Shown here piece by piece: positions 9,493 through 19,913 of a DNA stretch of 64,000 nucleotides. The stretch lies in contig NZ_LQXS01000005.1 in the NCBI RefSeq assembly GCF_001586775.1, forward strand, positions 1-64,000, in the 5' to 3' direction. The position numbers and the translations under genes are program-made. The DNA comes from Sphingobacterium populi. Lineage in GTDB: Bacteria; Bacteroidota; Bacteroidia; Sphingobacteriales; Sphingobacteriaceae. The notes beneath the pieces are model-generated. The model did no database searches and was not told the DNA's origin. It worked only from the letters and a program-made list of their open reading frames with translations. The first letter of the stretch is position 1. Each line of letters begins with the position of its first letter.

Positions 9493-10231
9493 GACCATCC
9501 TGATTGACGACGAACCATTAGCCAGAAGCATATTATTAGAATACTTGCAATCGCATCCCGAATTTGATGTTGTGGCCGAGTGCAACGACGGATTCGAAGG
9601 AGTGAAAGCCATACAACAGCACAAACCTGATTTGGTATTTCTGGATATACAGATGCCCAAATTAACGGGTTTTGAAATGTTGGAATTATTGGACGATCAA
9701 CCGCATATTATATTCACTACCGCATTTGATGAGTTTGCCATCAAGGCCTTTGAAAAAAATGCCGTGGATTATTTATTGAAGCCAATTAGCCCGGATCGCT
9801 TCGAGAAAAGCTTGGACAAGTTCAAAAACAACTTTAATAGTACGACTGACCCAAAAGCCAAGAAAAGTAGCGATCAATTGCAAGAATCTATGGAAGAACA
9901 AGGTCTGGAACGGATCGTCGTAAAAAATGGTTCGCAGATCAAAATCATTCCGGTGCAGCAAATCAACTTTTTGGAAGCCTACGACGATTATGTAAAAATC
10001 CACACCACAGAGGGCATGTTTTTAAAAAATAAAACAATGAGCTCTTTTGAGAAGCAGCTTGATGCCAAACAATTCGTCAGGATACACCGCTCGTTTATGA
10101 TCAAAGTAGATCAGCTCGCGAAGATCGAACCGATGGAAAAGGATAGCTACATTGCGATTTTGCATTCGGGAGACAAAGTCAATATCAGCAAATCGGGTTA
10201 TGCGCGATTGAAACAAGTAATCGGAATTTAA
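9485..10231 (+). CDS. LytTR-family response regulator
   Basis: The 248-residue protein has a CheY-like receiver (about 1-120) with acidic pocket residues D8-D9, phospho-acceptor D54 in VFLDIQMPK, and the conserved K of LLKPI. A linker follows, then a LytTR DNA-binding domain (about 140-248) with INFLEAYDDYVKIHT and FVRIHRSFMI. It is the partner of the LytS-type kinase that it overlaps. Targets are unknown. In related systems the regulator controls envelope or LiaF-type genes, so autoregulation of this cluster is plausible. Confidence 0.95.
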   Translation: MIKTILIDDEPLARSILLEYLQSHPEFDVVAECNDGFEGVKAIQQHKPDLVFLDIQMPKLTGFEMLELLDDQPHIIFTTAFDEFAIKAFEKNAVDYLLKPISPDRFEKSLDKFKNNFNSTTDPKAKKSSDQLQESMEEQGLERIVVKNGSQIKIIPVQQINFLEAYDDYVKIHTTEGMFLKNKTMSSFEKQLDAKQFVRIHRSFMIKVDQLAKIEPMEKDSYIAILHSGDKVNISKSGYARLKQVIGI

Positions 10232-10246
10232 AGAACAGTGGGGGTA

Positions 10247-12147
10247 TCAAAACCCCACACTCCAATAGTACAGATCTTCTTTGAGAATGATTTGCTCTTC
10301 ATCCAATAAGCTTCTAAACACGTCCAGTTTTGCTTTTTCGGAACCGATACTAATTTGATCAATCAGCTCTTGCAAGTACAAAGGTTTTTCTAGAAGTAAG
10401 TTTTTAATCTGCTCCCTAATTTGGGACGAAATTTTTCCGCGATGCGCATTTACCAAACAAAGGTCGCACACACCGCATGGTGTAGTGCTATGCTCGCCAA
10501 AATAAGTTAACAACGCTGTACTTCGACAGTGTGTTGTATCCAGATATTGGTATACGGCTTTAGTCTGCTCTTCTTTTATTCGCCTTCTTTCTCGGATAAA
10601 AGCCGTATCAACATGCAAGTTTTTACGATCAATTCTAGGATGTAAAAATTGTAATTGTGGAGCGTCCGTTTTTGGCATATAAGTTATGAGTTCCATCTGT
10701 TGCATCGTTTGCAGCATATGTACGATCTCTTGGTAAGGCACACTTAGCGCCTTGGCAAATTCATATTCATTAATAGGTACGAACAAGTCAAAAGCACCAC
10801 CGTAACTTCGTAAGATACGTTTTATCAATGGGTCGAACTTGGCAGACTGCACCTGAAACTTGTATAATTCCTGATAATCTACTTCAAACTTTAATCGTGA
10901 AGGGATAAAGACCGCCTCAGATAAACTTAGCCAGCCATCACGTTCTAAAAATTTCAGAGCGCTCAGCGTAGGTAGTAAATCGAATTTGTACTTTTTAGCA
11001 AAGTCCACTACATCAAAAGATAGTACCGTCCCTAAGCCGGCACCGTACGCGATCTGAAAATAGTTTGCTAACTGATGATAAACCTGCTGAATAAATGCTA
11101 CCTCTGGAAAGGACGATTCCAAATTGGACCACAGTCGATCTCTATCTTCCTGATTGTACAAAAGTACGGGAAACGCTTTTTTGCCGTCACGTCCTGCCCT
11201 ACCCGCTTCCTGATAATATGCTTCAAGCGTATCTGGTATATCGAGATGAATAACAAACCGTACATCAGCTTTGTCAATCCCCATACCAAAGGCATTCGTC
11301 GCGACGATTACACGAGTAGCATTACTCGCCCATCGCTGTTGTTTTTCGGAGCGTGTTGGCATATCCAGACCTGCGTGATAAAAATCAGCCGAGATACCTT
11401 GATTCATTAGAAAACGTGAAACCTCTTGTGTCTCGCGCCTGTTCCGGACATACACAATCCCGCTGCCTCCAATTTTTTGAATCACACGCATCATCCTGCC
11501 CATCTTATCCTCTTCAGGTAGCACCATATATCCCAGATTTTCTCGGTTGAAACTCTTGGTAAGTACATTCGACTTGGGAAACAACAATTTCTCCTGAATA
11601 TCGACTATTACGCGTTCGGTAGCAGTCGCCGTTAATGCCAAAAAAGGAATGTTGGGATGCAATTCTCGCAACCGATGCAGCTGAAGGTAGGAAGGCCTGA
11701 AATCGTACCCCCACTCGGAGATACAATGCGCTTCGTCGATCGCAAAAAGATTCACCTTCATGTGGCGAATCCGTTCCCAGACAATGTCTGAGTACAATCT
11801 TTCGGGTGCCAGATATAGAAATTTAATGTTTCCGAAGATACAATTGTCTAGCGTAATATCGACCTCACGCTTAGTCATACCCGAATAAATGGCTACTGCC
11901 TGAATATCTTGCTTCCGCAAGCGCTCGACTTGATCTTTCATAAGCGCTATCAAGGGAGAGATTACGATACATATCCCTTCTTGAAGCATGGCAGGCACTT
12001 GAAAACAAATCGATTTGCCGCCACCCGTCGCATTAATGCCAACGTATCTTCCTGCATCAGCACTGCGTGGATAATCTCCTCTTGAAGCGGCCTGAATTGG
12101 TCATATCCCCAATACTGCTTTAATATGGAAAGGCTGGTCGGATTCAT
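10247..12147 (-). pseudogene. recQ: RecQ-family DNA helicase, frameshifted in Walker A
   Basis: RecQ unwinds DNA 3' to 5' in repair and recombination. The first 40 codons (from ATG at 12147, MNPTSLSILKQYWGYDQFRP) and the remaining ~590 are in different frames. The break is at about 12028-12030: the minus strand reads ATGCGACGGGTGGC where ATG-CNG-ACG-GGT-GGC would encode M-P-T-G-G, so one base is missing just before the GGGKS loop. Both parts otherwise match RecQ: SPLIALMKDQ, DEAHCISEWGYDFR, GRAGRDG, and a zinc-binding cluster C..C..C near CRSTALL and CGVCDLC. With the base restored the product is 633 residues, without an obvious HRDC domain. Its ATG touches the stop codon of comEC. Confidence 0.9.
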
Positions 12148-14211
12148 TTAATCTGTCTTCCAAACATAAGCAAAATTATCCTTTAAGGTGTAGTAGTCTA
12201 CGCTTTGATCATTTAGTTCTGTACTATTTTTGGAGATATAAAAATTTCTGCTGCTACCGTCGAGTATATGCAGAGCCTTATTGCATGTTAGATCAGGTGT
12301 TAATCTGTTATTGTTTCGAACTAGAATCAGCGCAACATCTGCTGGCGGATTGTAAGCGCCAATATTCCACACATATAACGTTGCTTCACCCAACGTCAGT
12401 AAGCAATTTTCCTTGCCCGGGATCTTTACCAAGTGAATCTGATCAGTTGGCCGATAGGATCGCAAGTGCGGCATGACTGCATATTGGATACTGGGATGTT
12501 CTAAAGAATCCAACGTGCTAAACAATATTACTTTTTCGCGCTCGTACCATGCAATTGCTACATGCTGCCGCATTTGATAAATATATACTCCCTGATAATT
12601 GATCTTATCGTTCCATTGCCACAAAGAGGTGATCATTAGAAATAAAATGATAGCGCAAAGCGCATACAACGCGATCTTCATACGGTAATTTGCCGCAATG
12701 AAAAAGGACGTTAGTGCTCCAAATAGTATTATTACCTGTGAAGTGGTGTAGGAGAAGCCCTGCCAGATCGCACCGGGCAAATCTCCGATCCACTGTAAAG
12801 TAGTAACCATGATTTGAATAGCAAAACCTTCCAACGTACCCAGTAGCTGCGCAACAACGGGAATCGGCAGCAACATCAGACCAACACCAATGTACATGAT
12901 CACGGTAGCCGGAATTGTGATGAGGAGATTAGCCAGTAGAAAATAATTTGGAAATTGTGCAAAGTAATACAACGTTAACGGAGTGGTCACGAGTTGTGCT
13001 GCTATAGATATATAACTATACTCTACCCCAACGCGTAGCCAACGATTGCGTGGAAGGTACCATGACCGCAGCAGTGGAAAAATCAAAAATATACCCAGCA
13101 TCGCGAGATACGACAATTGAAAGCCAACTTCGAAAAGCATCTTGGGATCATACCATAAAATAAAAAAGCCAGATGCAAACAATGCATTTAAGCTCTGTTG
13201 TCTTCGACCATACCATTGGCCCATGACAAGGAAACTTATCATAATGCCTGCGCGCAATATGGGCGGTGCCATGCCCGTAAGTACAACATATAGCCATATA
13301 AAAGACAGCACCAATATGAAACGGAGCGACCGGCCAACTTTCCAGCGATCCAATGGTCGCAACAGAAAGGTTAGCAAAATAAAAACCATACCCACGTGCA
13401 TTCCCGAAACGCTGAGGATGTGAATTGTTCCTGTACTAGTAAAGGTTGAATAAATTTCAGCATCCATCTCGGCACGATACCCAAATACGAGCGCTGAAGC
13501 TATAGAAAAGGCAGTTTGATCGCCGATGTTTGCCCGAAACTGTGCAACGACATATTCTTTCAAATACAGCACATAATTGTACCAAGTAGTGTGCGACTTC
13601 AAGATTACAAGTTGAGTAGAAGATAATCGTTGTTGATGGTGAATTCCACGATTAGCCAAATAATTTTTGTAATCAAATTCCTTCGGATTGTATGGCGGCG
13701 CTATGCGCTGTAAATTGGCAGCAAACTGTAATTGATCTCCATACTTTGGCTGCTGATAGAGTGCACTATCTTTGTAAACGGTGAGGAGCACTTGCCCAGA
13801 AACTGCATGGATAGTACCCGAAGAATCAATTCCTGCCAACAAAGATACGCGCATTCGCATTGTACTTTTCTTTTCCAATGGCTCATCCGCTACCTGACCA
13901 ACAAGTTGCATAAAGTCTCGATCTGCTACGAAATCGATTTTATTTTCGGGCAGCGACCGACCATATTGCAGCATTCCTAAAGTGATCCAGCTACTGTATA
14001 AAAATAATGTAATAACCTTTGCTGGCATTGCTTGAAAAAAAGATATGAGCAGCAACAACAGCAGGCTAAAAGATACACCCATCATCCAAAGCACTAAATC
14101 ATGCGTCCAGGAAAAGCATTGTGCCAAAATAACTCCTAGTAAGTAGGTGATCAATACTTTCAAAAACGGCATATCATCCGCTTCCAATCGAATAACCGGC
14201 CTACTCACCAC
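12148..14211 (-). CDS. comEC: ComEC/Rec2-family DNA uptake channel protein
   Basis: ComEC forms the inner-membrane channel for single-stranded DNA during natural transformation. The 687-residue protein has N-terminal membrane segments and a DUF4131-like OB region (about residues 30-200), then the Competence domain with the ILSVSGMHVGMVF motif near 268-280 and about nine further hydrophobic segments to about 510. The C-terminal ~170 residues are soluble, but I see no HxHxDH, so the metallo-beta-lactamase-like nuclease domain of Firmicute ComEC appears absent. It overlaps the upstream HhH gene by 7 bases and is followed without any gap by recQ. Confidence 0.92.
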   Translation of the reverse strand: MVSRPVIRLEADDMPFLKVLITYLLGVILAQCFSWTHDLVLWMMGVSFSLLLLLLISFFQAMPAKVITLFLYSSWITLGMLQYGRSLPENKIDFVADRDFMQLVGQVADEPLEKKSTMRMRVSLLAGIDSSGTIHAVSGQVLLTVYKDSALYQQPKYGDQLQFAANLQRIAPPYNPKEFDYKNYLANRGIHHQQRLSSTQLVILKSHTTWYNYVLYLKEYVVAQFRANIGDQTAFSIASALVFGYRAEMDAEIYSTFTSTGTIHILSVSGMHVGMVFILLTFLLRPLDRWKVGRSLRFILVLSFIWLYVVLTGMAPPILRAGIMISFLVMGQWYGRRQQSLNALFASGFFILWYDPKMLFEVGFQLSYLAMLGIFLIFPLLRSWYLPRNRWLRVGVEYSYISIAAQLVTTPLTLYYFAQFPNYFLLANLLITIPATVIMYIGVGLMLLPIPVVAQLLGTLEGFAIQIMVTTLQWIGDLPGAIWQGFSYTTSQVIILFGALTSFFIAANYRMKIALYALCAIILFLMITSLWQWNDKINYQGVYIYQMRQHVAIAWYEREKVILFSTLDSLEHPSIQYAVMPHLRSYRPTDQIHLVKIPGKENCLLTLGEATLYVWNIGAYNPPADVALILVRNNNRLTPDLTCNKALHILDGSSRNFYISKNSTELNDQSVDYYTLKDNFAYVWKTD

Positions 14212-16259
14212 CTGTACCTCATTTGTAGACGGATTTCACTACGCTGATCTCCTTCGATGGTATCCAATTGCGAACCAATGGTTTCTACACCAGGTAATTT
14301 TGTAATGGCGTATCGCGCCCACAGATCAGTACGCCTAGATATTCGCCAACGCATGTTGGCGTACGTTCGCCAACCTTTACCATAGTACATCGGAAAAGAC
14401 GCTGCATACAGCACATCTTGCTCATACGCATAGATACGAGAATCAAAAGATTCTGTTGTGAAATATGCCAAGCGGGCGTTGCCCGAGATTTTATTATTTG
14501 GACTGCTCCACAAAATATCCTGAAACACCAATACTCCGAACTCCCGTGAAGTCAGCTCTTTAAAATAGTAGGATAATTCGGCACGAGATCGTACCGCCCA
14601 AGTACTATTGAGCTTATATTGAAAATCTACGCGTCCTTGATTACGAATCATGTCGGCCTGTAAATTCTCTGGCCTCGAAGGATCGGTTACATTTTCTTGG
14701 CGAAGCCGATGCCTCAATCTAAAGGTGAGCCTACCCTTTTTGTACCAGATGTATGAAAACTGAGACAGAAAATCAACCCCTGACGAAGGTGCATCTGCTC
14801 GAAAACGTAACCAAGGAAAACGAAACGCATCAAGGTAATTAATCCACTCTATCTGCCGCGACGGATGATACATCAGTCCGGAATAAAAGCCATGTTCATT
14901 CCCTAGCGTAGACAATTCTCCTATTGATTGAGCAAAAAAATGATGATAATTCGCTTCATAATAGCGATGATTTGCGACGACGGTCAATTTTGGATGAATA
15001 CTTGCCATCAGTCCATTATTCGTAGCATACCCACTACCTACGCTGTGCGCAGCTTCACCGTACAAATAGGTATTTCCAAAGGTGTAGTTATAGTAGACAC
15101 CAACATTAGTAAGCTGATCTCCTTCAAAAGAAAACCGATTTCGCAAGTCATTATTAGGCTGGATGTACCCATCGAATACGGTGGATAACCAAGTAAGTCC
15201 AAATTTTAATCTTTCCCGTTGATACGCCATATTCGCACCGTATACATATTGATTGATCGCACGACGGTAACTTTGCTCAGTCGGCGTGCGGCTGTATCCC
15301 GAATAGTTGATAGTACGAATCTCGCGTCGATCATCCATTTCTATCACATTACCGTTCAACTTATTCAAGGCTACAAAAGGAGTGACCGACCAATTTTGAA
15401 ATGCAATTACTGCGGATGCACCTCGCATGAAGTTACTTTGATTGAGCGACTTGTATTGTAATAATCCAGCACCCTGCCGCGCTATGCTAGCCATCCATGC
15501 CCCTTTACCAAAGTGTAAACCATTCCACAAAATCAATCCCTGCCCCAATTGCAAAGCATAATCGCCAATAACAATACGTTTGAAAGGGCCCATATCCTTG
15601 AGCAATATACTTCCCGAATAAAAATCAAAACCGTACCGCTGTTCATACCGAAAAAACGGTTCGCCCGCATGCTTGTTCATATTTATTGCTACTTCTAGAC
15701 GATTATCATAATTCATCCTAATTCGCGTAGCTATGCGATCTGGCGAGCCCAAATAGCGCGCACGATTTTCATCAGAAATCTGATAGCCCCGTTGGGTTTC
15801 TAAAACACGACCATACCGCACCATTATTTCGTAATTACTCTTTAGCAAAATATTACGCAAAGACAATTTCCGCCACTCGCTATTCGAACCGACGCGAACA
15901 AATCGCTGTAATAGGCGTACCGTTTTGATATCAAACCCATCTATTGCTTGCAATTCCATTACCGAGATGAATTGCCCACTATATTGACGGTGAAGCATCA
16001 AGTTGTTTATCTGAAGCGGACTCAAAAAGACCATCGCAGCAAAATCTTGCACTGTAGCTCGATTGAGATCGAGCGGCCGGACGAGGTATTGGCGAAGACG
16101 CTCTAAAATATCGCTTACATCCATATCGGGTGCCAACTCTTCCACCAGCTGCTCCAATATTTGCTCCTCCATAAAGGCATCTTCAAGATTTTGTGCCTGC
16201 GCCTTTATCATTAGTAACGACAGCAAGAATACCCAAAGCCCAGTACGGTTAGAACACAT
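14205..16259 (-). CDS. HhH (ComEA-like) outer-membrane-type protein
   Basis: The 684-residue protein has a signal peptide (ends KAQAQ, about residue 23). Residues about 57-120 hold ComEA-type helix-hairpin-helix motifs: LDLNRATVQDFAAM, then SGQFISVMELQAIDGF. The rest is rich in alternating aromatic and polar beta-strand patterns and ends MRYRW, typical of an outer-membrane beta-barrel. HhH motifs bind DNA backbone; family members occur widely in Bacteroidota without a described function. It overlaps the upstream outer-membrane gene by 11 bases and comEC by 7, so a role in DNA binding or passage during uptake is a reasonable inference. Confidence 0.85.
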   Translation of the reverse strand: MCSNRTGLWVFLLSLLMIKAQAQNLEDAFMEEQILEQLVEELAPDMDVSDILERLRQYLVRPLDLNRATVQDFAAMVFLSPLQINNLMLHRQYSGQFISVMELQAIDGFDIKTVRLLQRFVRVGSNSEWRKLSLRNILLKSNYEIMVRYGRVLETQRGYQISDENRARYLGSPDRIATRIRMNYDNRLEVAINMNKHAGEPFFRYEQRYGFDFYSGSILLKDMGPFKRIVIGDYALQLGQGLILWNGLHFGKGAWMASIARQGAGLLQYKSLNQSNFMRGASAVIAFQNWSVTPFVALNKLNGNVIEMDDRREIRTINYSGYSRTPTEQSYRRAINQYVYGANMAYQRERLKFGLTWLSTVFDGYIQPNNDLRNRFSFEGDQLTNVGVYYNYTFGNTYLYGEAAHSVGSGYATNNGLMASIHPKLTVVANHRYYEANYHHFFAQSIGELSTLGNEHGFYSGLMYHPSRQIEWINYLDAFRFPWLRFRADAPSSGVDFLSQFSYIWYKKGRLTFRLRHRLRQENVTDPSRPENLQADMIRNQGRVDFQYKLNSTWAVRSRAELSYYFKELTSREFGVLVFQDILWSSPNNKISGNARLAYFTTESFDSRIYAYEQDVLYAASFPMYYGKGWRTYANMRWRISRRTDLWARYAITKLPGVETIGSQLDTIEGDQRSEIRLQMRYRW

Positions 16260-17043
16260 ATGACAATCCTAATTGCGGCGAAGCGCCTAATTCTCGGTGA
16301 ATCGACGCGGCCAGGTCTAAGTACAAATGTCGACGGCCCAGTCCTGCTCCTAAGTAATATTGTACTGGTTGGGCTGATATTCCACCTCGCAAACGATAAA
16401 ATCGATGAAAACGATATTCTAAACCGGTACGAAGCTCCGGACTCTCCTCTTGTTGCCACCAAATATCTGTGGCCCAATAAACTTGCTCAGAAAACAAATA
16501 GCTCACACCAAGAAGTACTTCAAGCGGCCTTGAAGGAGCCATAGCTTCTGACGACTTTGCTATGGGTATTTCTTTAAGATATCCGCCAATTAGCAAATTA
16601 TTATGCTCATACTGAACTCCGGCGGTTATCTGGTGAGTGGCTACTACTGCTATATCTTGCCAAGCTGCTCGACGCTGCTGAAAGCCTAATGCCGCACTCC
16701 ACCTACCACCAAAAAGCAGTGAATAATTTAATCCCCAAGTAGTTTCCTTTAAGAAGTTTGAGCTTTGAGATTGATTAATTTGTGCAGCTAGTGAACCATT
16801 CTTTAAAATAGGAATCGCTCCATAGGCACCGAAAGTATTAAAATCCGACAAAGAATAGTGCCGCTGGTAAGCTATGCTGATACCATAGTCTTGCTGCCGC
16901 GCTATCCCCGCAGGATTGGCTACTGTGCTATGCAAGCCATAGTATGCGGCAGATATATTGCCCATTCCTAATAGCGCAGGCGCTTGAAATGACTGCCCCG
17001 AAGCGTTAATAATCGAAAATATGAAGATTAAAATACGAATCAC
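16249..17043 (-). CDS. PorV/PorP-like outer-membrane protein, uncharacterised
   Basis: The 264-residue protein starts with a short signal peptide (MIRILIFIFSIINASGQ). It contains GNISAAYYGLHSTVANPAGIAR, the NPAG motif common to PorV/UPF0164-type outer-membrane barrels, and it ends in an aromatic strand, LGLSYVF, as barrel proteins do. The exact family is not certain. It is the first gene of the leftward operon with the HhH protein, comEC and recQ, and its stop lies inside the next gene by 11 bases. Confidence 0.78.
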   Translation of the reverse strand: MIRILIFIFSIINASGQSFQAPALLGMGNISAAYYGLHSTVANPAGIARQQDYGISIAYQRHYSLSDFNTFGAYGAIPILKNGSLAAQINQSQSSNFLKETTWGLNYSLLFGGRWSAALGFQQRRAAWQDIAVVATHQITAGVQYEHNNLLIGGYLKEIPIAKSSEAMAPSRPLEVLLGVSYLFSEQVYWATDIWWQQEESPELRTGLEYRFHRFYRLRGGISAQPVQYYLGAGLGRRHLYLDLAASIHRELGASPQLGLSYVF

Positions 17044-17312
17044 ATCTGATGTTAATAATTAAGTAAATATATTTCTTTTAAACTTATTTTAGAACTATTA
17101 TTTAAAAATTATTAGCACTATGATTTTAACAATTCTGCGTACGACTGAATTGGTGCTCAATACGTTGTCGTTACTGCATGCCCATGTATACGTAAGGTTA
17201 AGGTTGTATTTTCACCAAACTATGACTATCGAAAAGGTGCACAATTTTTAAAAAACTATTTGCTGATATAAAATCACTACATTCAAAATAAATAAGCAAA
17301 TTAAAACTATCC

Positions 17313-18575
17313 ATGCAAATTCCAATACTATACGTAACTGCTGTTATTACTGATCAGGCAGTCATTCTCGGAATATTATTATCGATTTTAGGATTCGTAT
17401 TTTATAGTTCTTCGCTACAAAATAAATATGTCGTCGGGTTTTACCGAGTTATTCCACCGCTATTGCTATGCTATTTCTTACCAGGAATCTTCAATTCGGC
17501 TGGTGTTTTTGATGGTGCTCAATCTCCCCTACCGCAGATTGGCAGTCGATACCTATTACCATCATGCCTCATTCTATTCTTATTGAATCTGGATTTTAAA
17601 GAATTATGGTCTTTACGTAAGCGCGCTGGCATCATGTTTATTACTGGGACTGTAGGCATTATAATCGGTGGCCCGTTTGCTGTATGGGTAACAGCTCTTT
17701 TTTCTCCAGACACGGTTGGTGGTGTCGGCGCTGATGCGGTTTGGCGTGGTTTGGGTACGTTAGCAGGTTCGTGGATTGGTGGTAGTGCCAATCAATTGGC
17801 GGTTCGAGAGATTGTGCAACCATCTACAAAGCTTTTCTCGGCGATCATCGCGGTCGATGTATTTGTGGCATATCTGTGGATGGCTGTCTTGCTGTACGGT
17901 GCTTCGCGGTTTGAGCGAATAGATCGCTGGTTTAGGGCAGATAGTGCCGATGTGGTTTTGCTCACTGCAAAAATGCAGCAGCGAGAACAGCAAAATAAGC
18001 GTAGTCCCGAGGTCAAAGATTTGATTCTAATGCTCAGCTTTGCACTAGGCGGTACAGGTTTAGCCACTTTTCTAGCGGAGCCAATCGCGATATACGTCCA
18101 AACACATCATCCCTCGCTAGCCAATCTATCTTTAACTAATACCTTCTTTTGGATTATATTATTTGCCACGCTCATCGGTATTGGACTTTCTTTTACTTCC
18201 GCACGTAAACTGGAATACGCTGGTGCCTCCAAGTTAGCAACTGTTTTGCTATACCTACTCATCGTCACCATCGGTATGCAGATGGATATTATGGCCATCA
18301 GCGATAATCTGGGATTATTTTTTGTAGGTTTTATATGGTTGTTGTTTCACGCAGTGTTGTTATTTATTGTGGGCTGGTACTTTAAGATACCTTTCTTTTA
18401 CTTCGCATTGGGCAGCATGGCCAACGTAGGAGGCGTAGCTTCGGCCTCATTGACAGCTTCAGCTTTCCACCCTTCGTTGATCTCCGCGGCTGTAATTTTA
18501 TGCGTATTTAGTTACGCGATTGGTACGTATGCCGCTTGGCTGACGGCCTTATTGATGCAAATGGTATCTCCCTAA
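17313..18575 (+). CDS. DUF819 family membrane protein
   Basis: The 420-residue protein matches the DUF819 (YjcL-like) family of polytopic membrane proteins, probably transporters of unknown substrate. About ten hydrophobic segments are visible in two halves separated by a soluble loop (about residues 205-235, rich in R, Q and E). The family-typical glycine-rich segments include GTLAGSWIGGSANQLAV and MANVGGVASASLTASAF. It is a single rightward gene; its stop lies 15 bases from the stop of convergent thrC, with no terminator hairpin between. Confidence 0.88.
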   Translation: MQIPILYVTAVITDQAVILGILLSILGFVFYSSSLQNKYVVGFYRVIPPLLLCYFLPGIFNSAGVFDGAQSPLPQIGSRYLLPSCLILFLLNLDFKELWSLRKRAGIMFITGTVGIIIGGPFAVWVTALFSPDTVGGVGADAVWRGLGTLAGSWIGGSANQLAVREIVQPSTKLFSAIIAVDVFVAYLWMAVLLYGASRFERIDRWFRADSADVVLLTAKMQQREQQNKRSPEVKDLILMLSFALGGTGLATFLAEPIAIYVQTHHPSLANLSLTNTFFWIILFATLIGIGLSFTSARKLEYAGASKLATVLLYLLIVTIGMQMDIMAISDNLGLFFVGFIWLLFHAVLLFIVGWYFKIPFFYFALGSMANVGGVASASLTASAFHPSLISAAVILCVFSYAIGTYAAWLTALLMQMVSP

Positions 18576-18590
18576 GGCGCGATTTTAATT

Positions 18591-19898
18591 TTATTTATTG
18601 CTCATTAAATATTGCTTGAAAGTATCATAATTGGCGGACATCGATATAGCTTGCTTTTCTTTGCTATCGAAATGTTCGGCGCCTACAGGTAGCTGCACGT
18701 GCTGAAATACATCTGCAGGGATCGCATCTGGAAATTTGCAAGGATGTGCCGTCGAAAGTAGCACAGATGCATATGTTCCTGGATATTCTCCGCGATGTGC
18801 TTTAGCTGCTAGATACGCTATTGCTGTATGCGGGCAGGCCACATAAGCATACTTATCATATATCTCTTGTACGCCTTTTAGCGTTTCTTCATCATTGTAC
18901 GTGTAGGTCCGAATCAAATGTTGTAAAGCCGATAAATCATGATCAAAGAGATCTTGAATACGCACCCAATTGCTTGGATTTCCTACATCCATCGCATTGG
19001 CCAAGGTTTGTACCGATGGTTTTGGTTCGTACTTGCCTGAATTTAAAAAACGAGGTACCGTATCATTGGCATTGGTAGCAGCAACAAAGTTTTTTACTGG
19101 CAAACCCATTTTATAGGCAAGCAATCCGGCTCCAATATTTCCATAATTACCACTTGGCACCGTAAACACGACCTCCTTAATACCTTGCAAGCGTAGTTGT
19201 GCATATGCCCAGAAATAGTAAAAGGTTTGCGGAATTAGTCGAGATATATTAATAGAATTGGCGGAAGTTAGTCGCAATTGTTGGTTCACTTCCGAATCAT
19301 TGAATGCTTGCTTTACCAAAGCCTGGCAATCATCAAATGTACCATCTATTTCTATAGCACGTATATTTTTTCCGTTGGTAGTCAACTGTTGTTCCTGCAC
19401 TTTAGAAACTTTGCCTTTCGGATAGAGAATCGTGACGCGTGTGCCAGGTACATCTAGAAAACCTAGCGCCACGGCACCGCCTGTATCGCCAGAGGTAGCC
19501 ACCAATACGTCCAACAGTTGATCGTCTGCTTTGGAGAAATAGCCCATAATCCGACTCATGAAACGTGCTCCGAAATCTTTGAAAGCAAAGGATGGGCCAT
19601 GGAATAATTCGAGTACACCGGTCTCGCTATCCAAAAAGTGGATAGGTGCGTCAAAATTAATAGCATCTGCCACGATATCTTTCAACGCTGCTTCGGGGAT
19701 ATCTTCACCTACATAAAGTTTTGCAATTTCTAGCGCAATATCTTGCAGGGAATATTGCGTGATATTTTTGATAAACAAGGGATCTAATTTGGGAATCTCT
19801 TCGGGCATATATAATCCCTTATCTGCGGGAAGTGAGTGGAATACCGCATTTTTAAAATCAGTGCGTAACGCTTTATTATTGGTACTGTAAAATTTCAT
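18591..19898 (-). CDS. thrC: Threonine synthase
   Basis: ThrC converts O-phosphohomoserine to threonine with pyridoxal phosphate. The cofactor lysine is K107 in GPSFAFKDFGARF, followed by the phosphate-binding VATSGDTGGAVA and SGNYGN loops. The 435-residue length and the start YSTNNKA fit the family. It is the last gene of thrA-thrB-thrC, 15 bases after thrB. It lies under the control of the attenuator upstream of thrA. Confidence 0.96.
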   Translation of the reverse strand: MKFYSTNNKALRTDFKNAVFHSLPADKGLYMPEEIPKLDPLFIKNITQYSLQDIALEIAKLYVGEDIPEAALKDIVADAINFDAPIHFLDSETGVLELFHGPSFAFKDFGARFMSRIMGYFSKADDQLLDVLVATSGDTGGAVALGFLDVPGTRVTILYPKGKVSKVQEQQLTTNGKNIRAIEIDGTFDDCQALVKQAFNDSEVNQQLRLTSANSINISRLIPQTFYYFWAYAQLRLQGIKEVVFTVPSGNYGNIGAGLLAYKMGLPVKNFVAATNANDTVPRFLNSGKYEPKPSVQTLANAMDVGNPSNWVRIQDLFDHDLSALQHLIRTYTYNDEETLKGVQEIYDKYAYVACPHTAIAYLAAKAHRGEYPGTYASVLLSTAHPCKFPDAIPADVFQHVQLPVGAEHFDSKEKQAISMSANYDTFKQYLMSNK

Positions 19899-19913
19899 CT
19901 TCTGTAAACTTAT

